From Diphasiastrum complanatum (taxonomy: Eukaryota; Streptophyta; Lycopodiopsida; Lycopodiales; Lycopodiaceae): a DNA stretch of 64,000 nucleotides. The notes under the pieces are model-generated. The model worked only from the letters and a program-made list of their open reading frames with translations. It was not told the DNA's origin and made no database searches. The translations under genes and the position numbers were made by a program. Numbering within the stretch: position 1 is the first letter of the stretch; each line of letters opens with the position of its first letter. Positions 56,400 through 64,000 of the stretch are shown here, piece by piece. The stretch covers positions 67,988,370 through 68,052,369 of the forward strand of contig CM055096.1 in assembly GCA_029204225.1 (NCBI GenBank). The letters are read 5' to 3'.

Positions 56400-56922
56400 T
56401 TGTGTAGTCTGTACATTCCTTCAAAAGTACTGAACAAAAATAGTTTTGAATGAATGCTCATTTAATTTCTTTATGTTGTTCTTTGGGACATGAGCATAGG
56501 CAGTACATCCGAATACTCTCAAATGTTTCAATAAAGGCTTGGATCCTGTCCAGCAGACTTCATTAGAGGTTTTGCTATCAAGAAGACCTTTAGTTATACA
56601 TCGGTTTTGCTATTGATACACCATGTTGCTAGAACGATTTGGGCAACGAAGCATGAGTTATCATGCATTTGGCAGACTCGATTAAGGTCCTGTTCTTCCT
56701 TTCTGCTAGTCCATTCGACTGTGGAGAATAGGAAGCAGCAAACTGTTGCTCAATGTCGTTGGCTGAGTAGTAATCCTTGAGTTTGTTTGAGATGTATTCA
56801 CTGCCGTTGTCTCTCCTAAGAGTTTTGATCTTCTTTTTTGTGAGACTATTTCCTACCCTAGTTTTTGACAAAAATAGATCAAAATGACAAATGTCCTTGA
56901 CAAAAATGTTTGCCCAACTCAT
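56400..56922 (-). pseudogene. Ty1/copia integrase remnant
   Basis: The minus strand reads TLRRDNGSEYISNKLKDYYS, QQFAASYSPQSNGLAERKNR, TLIESAKCMITHASLPKSF, then after stops and a shift PLLKHLRVFGCTAYAHVP. The D, the SPQSNGLAERKNR catalytic-Glu region and LRVFGC are standard copia integrase motifs. Nothing of RT follows. Confidence 0.93.
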
Positions 56923-57600
56923 TGATTATCAAAAATAGTAAGTAGGACTGACACGGACTCTGGTGAAGGTTCTTCTCAGAGAACTGATATTTTTGCATAA
57001 AGTTGTAAATTTCTCACAAAAGATTATCAACAACTAGATGAACAGTCATTTTGGCCTTCTATTTTTTGTATTATTTTTCGTCGACCTGGCAGTAGATAGA
57101 TCTGAATCGCACCTATGCACAGTGAATCGAGCGAAGGTTCTTTTTAATATTTTTAAGGTTTTGATGATTTTTTGGTGTTTTTTTATGGTTTTTTTGATGT
57201 TTTTGCAAATCTGTTGGAAAATAACCTATGTCCTTCAATACGGAAGATCTGTGAATCAAAGTGAAGCTTCTTGCAACTCGGCGAAGGTTTCAGAGAATAA
57301 AAAGTTATCAAGTCTAATGATGATTTTGCCTCCTTTTTGTTCAAATCTGACAAAAATGACTGATTTTTGTTGTTTTTTTTCTGATTTCTCAGATCCAATT
57401 GGATCTTAAGATTGGTGATCTGAATAGCTTCCCCTGCTCAACAATCAGATTAAATTTCAAGCAAAATCCACTTAAATCAATCAAAATCACTCTCAATTTA
57501 TCCCTAAAATGTAATTTTTAACCCTACTTATGCCAAAAACAAGATGCCTAATGCAAGCTTACATCCATCCTGCTGCAAACTGATAAATTGGCGTAGCTTC
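56923..57600. other. Stretch with nothing recognised
   Basis: T-rich on the plus strand, with repeated DFCCFFSD/FFDVFA-like low-complexity frames. It would be the 5' interior of the LTR element whose primer binding site lies at 57602-57615, if that element is on the minus strand. Confidence 0.45.
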
Positions 57601-57601
57601 A

Positions 57602-57615
57602 CGGCAACGGCGCCA
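57602..57615 (-). promoter_or_regulatory. Primer binding site, tRNA-Asp type
   Basis: TGGCGCCGTTGCCG on the minus strand is the common primer binding site of Tat/Athila-type gypsy elements. It lies four bases after the CA that ends the LTR at 57620. Confidence 0.8.
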
Positions 57616-57619
57616 AAAT

Positions 57620-57950
57620 TGTTGTGGGGCTATTTTCTACCCTAGCCTCAACCCAGGATCCAAGCACACAGGCATCAAGGAGAAGAGATTAGATTTCACG
57701 TGGAGGTTCGATCCCATGAGAGCGATAGCATAGATCAAAATCCAGCATGCATTGATAATTCACAATTAACACTAAAATCCATTAACACTAACAATTAATC
57801 CTACAACCATTAATACTAAAATCATAATGATGGAAGCTTACTCTTCTCTCTCTTCCTTTCTCTCACAAAAAGCATAAGAATTAGCAAATCCAACAGCTAG
57901 CATCCATAACGAAAGCATGAGAGATGGAGGAAAAGAGATAGAGAGCAAGT
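57620..57950 (-). mobile_element. LTR of a Tat/Athila-type gypsy element (5' part not resolved)
   Basis: The LTR ends in CACAACA at 57620 and matches the reverse complement of 26844-27022. Its other side meets the internally deleted gypsy element at about 57951, which may have inserted into it. Confidence 0.7.
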
Positions 57951-58043
57951 ATAAGGGAAGCTCCTTAGATCCTGCTTACAAGTCCTAAACACAAAAGGAT
58001 AACACATTGTGGAGAAACCACCCAACCAAGAAGAAGTATCCAA

Positions 58044-58460
58044 TCAATCTCTAGAAGCCTCACCCCCAAGAGTAATGGAACGATTTCTCAATTGTTTATC
58101 TCTGGTTCTGAGCACTTTCTCAGGTTCCATAGGTACACTAAGCGACAATTCTTCCAAATGGGATAAATCCTCATCCGATCCAACTGTATCACCATCATGT
58201 AAACTTAGTTTCAAACGACTTACATGAAACACTGGGTGTGTAGTCGATTTTCCTTGAAGATCGAGTTCATATGCCAAAGAACCAATTGTACGTACAATCC
58301 TGAAAGGTCCACAATAATGGGTAGACAACTTATAATGCTTCCCTGTACGTAACGTCTTAGAATCTTTTGGATCCTAAGAAATACCCAGTCATCAACTTGA
58401 AAATCTCTTGGAGATCTCTTAAAATCGGTATAGTGTTTAGCTCTATCCTGAGCACTCCGG
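58044..58460 (-). pseudogene. Integrase C-terminus joined to the deleted pol
   Basis: The segment reads [20 protein letters not shown] and DDWVFLRIQ, then in a second frame [37 protein letters not shown] and PEKVLRTRDKQLRNRSI. The last motif is the usual lead into a chromodomain, but the LTR repeat begins immediately after it, so a chromodomain is absent. Confidence 0.85.
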
Positions 58461-58876
58461 ATACAATTATTATTTGATGGTACCCTGTCCTGAGATCTAT
58501 CTTGGTGAAATGTTGTGCTCCATCCAAACGATACAAGGTCATCCATCCTGAGTAATGGATATTTATTCTCTATAGTCACTTTATTAAGGCCCTTGTAATC
58601 CACACACATCCAGAAACCTCCATCTTTCTTTGCTTTAAGAAGAACATGAGCGCCCCATGGTGATTACTAGGTTGTATATGTCTCATCCTCAGATAGTTTT
58701 CTATTTGATTTGAAATCTGTCTCCTCTTTCTGAGAGAACCTATAAGGTTGTCTAGAGACAGGTTGACTTCCTGGAATTAACTCAATATTGTGGTCTACTG
58801 ACCTAGACGGTGGTAAACCATGAGGTAATTCAGATGGAAAAACATCCCTAAATTCATTTATGATTTGTTCTTTCAT
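58460..58876 (-). pseudogene. RT N-terminal fragment with internal deletion
   Basis: The minus strand shows EFRDVFPSELPHGLPPSRSV, DHNIELIPGSQPVSRQPYRF, then [20 protein letters not shown] and RMDDL. At about 58.46 kb the RT sequence [11 protein letters not shown]-like runs straight into integrase C-terminal sequence, so the palm with the catalytic aspartates is gone. Confidence 0.88.
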
Positions 58877-59120
58877 TGCTTATTCATGATCTAAATTTAC
58901 TGAGTTAAGAATTGCTGAGAATTCACACCAATTAGATTTATTTCAGGAACATCCACAATTGGAATAGCATAAATTGAAAAAACTTCATACTCGGAATAAT
59001 CCAATGCTTCCATTTTATTAACTATAGAAATCTGATCCAACGGATGTACAAAATTATTGTCTAATAATGTAACTACCTTATCACCCTCCTTGAAAGTGAG
59101 AACATGCTTCTCAAAATCAA

Positions 59121-59876
59121 TTAGCAGAGAAGGTTGCTGAATAACCATTCGTAACCTAAAATCAAATCAGTACGAGCTAGGTCTAAAACATGAAAATTAA
59201 CTAATTCTGTGTGTCCTTTCACCAAAACTGGGAGCTTCGGGACTTTTACGTTCCAAGTCTCCAACTCTACTCCTGAAGCTAGATAAACATTATATCTATG
59301 ATTGATGGCTTCAGTTTCCAAGCTGAGTTTTTGCACAAGACAAGAATTAATAAAATTATGAGTTGAACCACTGTCCAATAAAATACTCACTTTTTGATCT
59401 TTAATTGTGCCAATTAAACGAAAAAGTTCATTAGGCAAGAAAGAAGTAGTACTAAAAGAACATTGACACTCACAATCCATCCGGTTAATTTCCAAAGTCT
59501 TACCATTGCCTCCTGGAATTTCTATCATGTGAGCAGACCCTTTCTTCTTTTCTGGACAAAATTTCATCATATGTCCAGGTTTCTTACAGACAAAACATAA
59601 GTTCTCTCTTTTAGCCTTTTCCTGGAACATAGATTTCTTGAATCTCTTTCTCTTCGGCTTCTTGGGTTCCGATGCTGCTTGATCTAATTCGTCAAAATAT
59701 TTTGCTTGGTCTGGACTGCGCTTCTTAACCTTCTTGGTTTTCAAAGTGGTTGGAATTTGCAAAAATTGCTTCCTGGATGCCACCACTATGTAATCATATG
59801 CTTTCGCAATCCGAAACGCATCCTCGAGGCTTTGAAGCACATTCCGCCTGCGTTCGTTCTGATAGTTGGCTGGCAA
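59121..59876 (-). CDS. Gag nucleocapsid and aspartic protease frame
   Basis: The 251-codon open frame has a basic stretch, a complete CCHC zinc knuckle (CFVCKKPGHMMKFC) and a retropepsin-type active site (SILLDSGSTHNFIN), followed by VKVPKLPVLVKGHTELVNFH and VLDLARTDLILGYEWL. The start of the frame (LQSLEDAFRIAKAYD) is the end of gag. A stop at about 59885 separates it from the gag frame; the downstream frame 59148-58897 continues the linker. It is the best preserved coding part of the element. Confidence 0.88.
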   Translation of the reverse strand: MPANYQNERRRNVLQSLEDAFRIAKAYDYIVVASRKQFLQIPTTLKTKKVKKRSPDQAKYFDELDQAASEPKKPKRKRFKKSMFQEKAKRENLCFVCKKPGHMMKFCPEKKKGSAHMIEIPGGNGKTLEINRMDCECQCSFSTTSFLPNELFRLIGTIKDQKVSILLDSGSTHNFINSCLVQKLSLETEAINHRYNVYLASGVELETWNVKVPKLPVLVKGHTELVNFHVLDLARTDLILGYEWLFSNLLC

Positions 59877-59888
59877 ACCTAGGTTAAA

Positions 59889-60362
59889 CTACCATAATGC
59901 CAACTTCGCATCGAATGATGGAACCCTATTCCATAGGTCCATGAATTCCTGGATATAAGAGTCTAAACTCTTTGTACTCATCTTGCAGTTCACGAACTTT
60001 AGGTAGTAGTCCACGTCATCAGCAACTACGAAAGCTTTTTTGAAAACTTTCGCAAACACATCCCAAGTAGTTGGCTTCACCAGTAAATCTCGCCACCACG
60101 ATGACGCTTTGCCGCGTAAGAACAGCACGACACTTTCAATTTTCTTCTCATCAGAAACACCGTGCGGATTGAAGTAACTAATCCACTTGGCCAACCAGTC
60201 CTCGACGACCTCAAGTTTCTTCTCCTTCTTCTCGTCCGAATAAACCTCCGGTTGAAAACCGAGATTGGGTGAAGACATCAATTTGACTTGATTCAAAAGA
60301 ACTTCCATTTGCTGACCTCTCATCTGATTCCGATTATTCATGTCATTTAGTGTTGTACTCAA
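59889..60362 (-). CDS. Gag N-terminal frame of the deleted gypsy element
   Basis: 157 codons read MSTTLNDMNNRNQMRGQQME, LEVVEDWLAKWISYFNPHGV, VVLFLRGKASSWWRDLLVKP, TTWDVFAKVFKKAFV and SLDSYIQEFMDLWNRVPSFD, the retrotransposon gag domain. The start is the ATG at 60362. The frame ends at a stop and the gag sequence continues in the next frame. Confidence 0.88.
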   Translation of the reverse strand: MSTTLNDMNNRNQMRGQQMEVLLNQVKLMSSPNLGFQPEVYSDEKKEKKLEVVEDWLAKWISYFNPHGVSDEKKIESVVLFLRGKASSWWRDLLVKPTTWDVFAKVFKKAFVVADDVDYYLKFVNCKMSTKSLDSYIQEFMDLWNRVPSFDAKLALW

Positions 60363-61896
60363 CTGCTAACAAATCACCATATAAGATGGCGCACCTGGAT
60401 TTGCAGCTTGATTTGAAGTTTCTTCGGCCATCTCGATATATCTATTCTGGAAATTACTAAATTTAGTTATTATCTAATTAACTCATAGTGAAGTATTGTT
60501 GACCAAAAACTGACTAAAATTGACTCCAGTATGGTCAAATAACTATTTTTAGTCCATTTCATAGATATTACAAGAAACTGGAAAAAACTAAAAATTTCGA
60601 GTTTTTTGCACTTTTAATTTTTTTTTTAAATTTTACGTTTTCTAAAAATTCATAAAAAATCATAGTCAGTTATTAAGCAATCGAAATCAAAAATTTGATT
60701 CACTATTCGATTCTTAATTTTACTTCATTAATGTCCAACATGCATGCAAGACATGCGACATTAAACTGATTTTTTACTTTACGGAATTTTACGTAAAAAT
60801 TCAGTTCTATGGAAATTGTCAGCTATAAAATTCAGTTTTGTATCTAACCGTCAGAGTACATGCGTATGACCACTCAAAACAAATCTAACCAACTCATGCA
60901 TGTCAGAATCACTCAGAGAAACCACATGCAGACATTCCATGCAAGCACATTACCTCAAAATAGGAAATTGTCATGCATGCAATCAGAACAATTGGAAATT
61001 TTACCAATTTTGTTCACAAAATTGCAAAACTTCAGATGCTCATATCTTTGGCTACAAGACACCAAATTGGGCGTTGTAAAGCTCAGTACAGAGGGAGACC
61101 CAGTGAACAAGACACTTGCCACATCAACCTGCCACCTAGAAAAAAGGAATACAAATCATGCGGGAAAAAATCTAGAATGATCCCCTTATGGATTTAGAGA
61201 AATCCATCCCCCAAAATTCACCAAAATTGGTCAATTTTTGACACTTTTTGACTTCCTACAAATCCAATTGCTGGAATTCTTGGCTCTAATTTCTAGGATA
61301 GCTTCAAAAGACTATGATTCATCTTTTCCCAGCTTCAATTGATGTTCCACAACCTCCTACCATCCAATTTCATGAAAAAACATGCAAAAATCATGAATTT
61401 TAGCCCTTTCTAAGTTTTTTCACCATGCACAATTGGAAATTAATGGCAAGAACATTTTTCAAATCCACATGCAATCCAAAATACAGAGTTACAACCAATC
61501 AATTGATCTGATCTTGCTGGATTTTGAATTCTACCCTCCTTTTTGTGCCAAAAACAAGCCAAATTTGGCCACAAAAGAGCCTAGAATCCAAATACATGGG
61601 AAGATCCAACATGCAAACCGAATTTCAACTATTTCAAAGGGAATTAACTTGCTGGAAATTTCAGATCCTTCACTAGTTTTGAGCTACACATGCTAAAACT
61701 CTAAAAAAGACACCAAAATTGATTTCCTAGCACAATTCTCCACAAACCACTATGAATTTGAGAGAGATATGGAACATGCAAATTCAATTTGGGAAGATCC
61801 ACCAACTTGCAACCTTTCTCCTCTCCTTGGATGAGAATACTAGTTGAATACCACCAAGCTCCAATGAAAAGCACCACCTCTCCAAGCTTGTAAGCC
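60363..61896 (-). other. 5' leader of the deleted gypsy element
   Basis: About 1.5 kb between the primer binding site and the gag start hold no recognisable coding sequence. The stretch is AT-rich, with frequent CATGCA words near 60.75-60.98 kb. Confidence 0.55.
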
Positions 61897-61912
61897 TTGC
61901 TTTGATACCACT
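61897..61912 (-). promoter_or_regulatory. Primer binding site, initiator-tRNA-Met type
   Basis: TGGTATCAAAGCAAGG on the minus strand directly follows the 5' repeat (CCTTATAG). It differs from the common TGGTATCAGAGC by one base. Confidence 0.75.
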
Positions 61913-62469
61913 ATAAGGAAAGCTCCTTAGATCCTGCTTACAAATCCGAAACACAAAAGGATAACACACTGTGGAGAAACCACCCAACCAAGTAGAAGCA
62001 TCCAATCAATCTCTAGAAGCCTCACCCCCAAGCCAAGGAACAAGAAGCATGAATGTAGAGTGAGAGCCTGGCAATGAATCAAGAACCATGATGAGGAGTA
62101 CGGCGAGTTTCGTCCTCTTATATAGAGCCTAATGCATCCTGGGCACATAGCCATGCATAGCCCTATGTTCCCTATACATAGATTCACCTAGAATAGAGTC
62201 CTGTGCATGGACCAACTATTCATAGAATTGTTATTGATAACTCTACACATGCATACACTGTCTCATTACCTTGTCTAAACTCCACTTAGTGTGTTCTGGA
62301 CATCACAAGGGTATTAGTTACTTTCGGGTCACGTCCAATATGACGTGGCATAACTAACAACTTGTTTCACTAGAGTACCGTGTATCCAAGACTAGGAGTA
62401 TATTGTATCCTATGTACTGGTCATGGACATAACAACAAGGACATTCCACATCCACTTCATAAGAGGGCC

Positions 62470-62835
62470 ATCCTGCTTGTATTAGAAATGAAGATGAAAC
62501 ATGTACAATAATTCGAAATTGCTACTTATATAGGAAATTGAGGAGATGGGCGTCCCAATTCCTATTGGCTAATCTAAACCTAAGTATTCAATTAGTGGAG
62601 GGAACCCATTCAAAAATTGGAGGGAATCAATTTGAATTTGAATTTTGGTGGGAACCCCTACTTTATTCACTAACTTGACTATTAGGCCCTACGACATTAA
62701 AAGTCTCGTTTAATCGGCCTAAAGTCCTTTTATTGACTTTCTAATTATCAAATCTCTATATGATCATCGGGTTGGACTTACACACGCAGGGTGCCAAATC
62801 CCTCTCACTTATTAACTAAGGTTAGGGTTGCCTCG
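62470..62835. repeat. Dispersed repeat related to 33.06-33.42 kb
   Basis: The copy ends with GGGTTGGACTTACACACGCA, GGGTGCCAAATCCCTCTCAC and TTATTAACTA, matching the end of the copy at 33.4 kb. It lies next to the copia fragment at 62.86 kb, so an LTR is possible. Confidence 0.6.
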
Positions 62836-62859
62836 ATATCCACAAACCCTCCAACATTC

Positions 62860-63160
62860 TTGCATGCATTTTTATTGTATTTCTTGATGAACTTGAGGGC
62901 TTCAGATTTGTGCTTCAGGAAATTAAAAAAAAGTTCTTTTAGAATATTAATCTATAAATGTAATAAAAAATCTAGCACCAAGCAGTAAATTGGGCCACAT
63001 ATATCAGTATGTACAATGTCTAGCAAATCTTTAGATACATGTTTCGGATTTGACTTAAATGGCTTTCTTGTCTGCTTTCTTACGATACAGCTTTGGCAGA
63101 CAAGAGGGTCGACAATTTGATAGTCTAAATTAAAAACTAGAGAATGTCTAGACATTGTAC
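62860..63160 (-). pseudogene. Ty1/copia pre-integrase and integrase start fragment
   Basis: The minus strand reads CQSCIVRKQTRKPFKSN, DLLDIVHTDICGPI, then shifted FITFID and HKSEALKFIKKYNKNA. This is the zinc-binding end and first strand of copia integrase, with frameshifts and a stop. Confidence 0.88.
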
Positions 63161-63600
63161 CTGTGAATGTTTGTAGGTTGTTGGATTGCTAGAATGATAC
63201 ACAGAGCTGAGCAATCAGATTTGAAGGAGATGACTTGTGAAAACTAAGTCATTAAACCTCCATTGCTCGCTATCATTCGATCTGGTGGCTATCACTCTCT
63301 TTCTGATGCAAGCAGTGTTGAATCCTTGATTCCTAGGAGAGCGCGAGGGCTGGAGGTGAAATTGATGGCTGTCAACAGTGATGAGATCAAGGTTTCATTC
63401 ATTTGGTCAGCCACAAAATGCAGAAAATGAGCACGATCCCAACTCCTGTCACTGTCTGAATTATCTCTGTCTTCCAATTGGTGATGGTCGCGTTGTCACA
63501 AGAAAATAGAGCCTGAAAGCTTGAGGTAGTGAGGAGACAAGGGGCTCGTAACCTATTGTGGATGAGCCAAGCAGCCATCACAACTGTGGCCGCCAGAATG
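63160..63600. other. Stretch with nothing recognised
   Basis: Two overlapping minus-strand frames of about 60 codons occur, without a known domain. Confidence 0.45.
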
Positions 63601-63899
63601 TTGTGTAAGCCTTTTGGAAAGGAAACCCTTAGGGTTTACTTAATCTTGCAAACCTTGAAAAATGTTTGGTCTTGCAAAGATTTTCTTTAGGAAATAAGTT
63701 TCTAAATACATGTCGGGTGACCATAGGCTTTTATAGTTTTAACAGTTCGCAACTTTGATGTTTGTTTGAAAAGTTCCAATTAGGCATCTTACTCTGAATC
63801 TATCCAAAATTTCAAAAAACCGATTATTATAGCTTGACCAAATATCCAATAGTACCAAAGTTGCTCACAAAATCTGGGCTTATCGATAGGTTTTAATGT

Positions 63900-64000
63900 A
63901 AGCATGAAACCATGCAACTCCCATGCAAGTCAACTATAAATAGATCACACCTCTTCATGCAGTCCTCCCGCCTATATCTGTCACAGAGACATGCAATACT
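63900..64000 (+). promoter_or_regulatory. Possible promoter at the right edge
   Basis: CTATAAATAG at about 63934-63943 is a good TATA box. Two CATGCAA-type (RY) words lie just upstream (CCATGCAACT and CCATGCAAGT). The transcribed sequence would start near the window end, so no gene can be named; an LTR promoter is equally possible. Confidence 0.4.

Larger units (their letters stand above)
57951..62034 (-). mobile_element. Internally deleted Ty3/gypsy element, 4.1 kb
   Basis: Two direct repeats of about 110-120 bases bound the element: 61911-62034 (5') and 57951-58066 (3'). They share TGGGGGTGAGGCTTCTAGAG, GGTGGTTTCTCCACA and GCAGGATCTAAGGAGC. On the minus strand the 5' repeat is followed by a primer binding site, a 1.5 kb leader, gag, protease, a fragment of RT, and then directly the integrase C-terminus. 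The core of RT, RNase H and most of integrase are deleted. The 3' repeat starts inside the end of the coding frame. The element could move only with proteins from a relative. Confidence 0.8.

Overview
The window reads as nuclear DNA of a land plant with a large, repeat-rich genome. The evidence is spliced plant-type genes (an NSL1/CAD1-type MACPF gene, an ANT/PLT-type AP2 gene, a 2-oxoglutarate dioxygenase and a PAR1-domain exon), GT-AG introns, and decayed plant LTR retrotransposons of both Ty1/copia and Ty3/gypsy type. The low density of intact genes, very old retroelements and one 9 kb intron would suit a fern, lycophyte or gymnosperm, but the species cannot be fixed from the sequence alone. 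No prokaryotic signals, CRISPR array, rRNA or complete tRNA were seen.

Layout. 1-6.8 kb: a left-truncated LTR with a tRNA-iMet primer binding site, about 5 kb of G/T-rich sequence without coding signal, then a copia integrase/RT remnant. 7.4-11.1 kb: a decayed Ty3/gypsy element (Tat/Athila-like integrase) on the minus strand. 12.0-23.9 kb: the one apparently intact gene, a seven-exon MACPF gene on the minus strand, 594 codons plus stop, with every splice phase consistent. Its first intron is about 9.2 kb and holds a 5'-truncated chromovirus and a second gypsy fragment. 24-32.7 kb: AT-rich DNA with a tandem repeat just upstream of the MACPF gene, a gypsy LTR end, a decayed Helitron coding region in which an OTU-protease-like domain precedes a Rep N-terminal region, and another gypsy fragment. 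32.9-41.6 kb: microsatellites, copia gag/protease, a CACTA (DUF4216) fragment, copia RNase H, and a copia LTR followed by a primer binding site in repeated units. 42-45.5 kb: an LTR-like region, a frameshifted histone-H3-fold (CENH3-like) pseudogene with an unusual C-terminal extension, and an oppositely oriented gypsy gag. 45.5-54.6 kb: an unidentified gene remnant, a LINE fragment abutting a broken 2OG dioxygenase, copia RT, a PAR1-like exon and a broken AP2 transcription factor gene. 54.6-56 kb: a dense patch of (GA)n/(GT)n microsatellites and repeated palindromes. 56.4-63.2 kb: copia integrase, a gypsy LTR end with a tRNA-Asp type primer binding site, and a 4.1 kb internally deleted gypsy element bounded by short direct repeats. 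The last 400 bases contain a possible promoter.

Only the MACPF gene looks functional. The other plant genes carry frameshifts, stops, a lost splice donor or a microsatellite truncation, so the window is mostly a record of TE invasion and gene decay. The two observations most worth checking are the H3/CENH3-like pseudogene lying antisense to a gypsy gag, and the OTU-bearing Helitron remnant.
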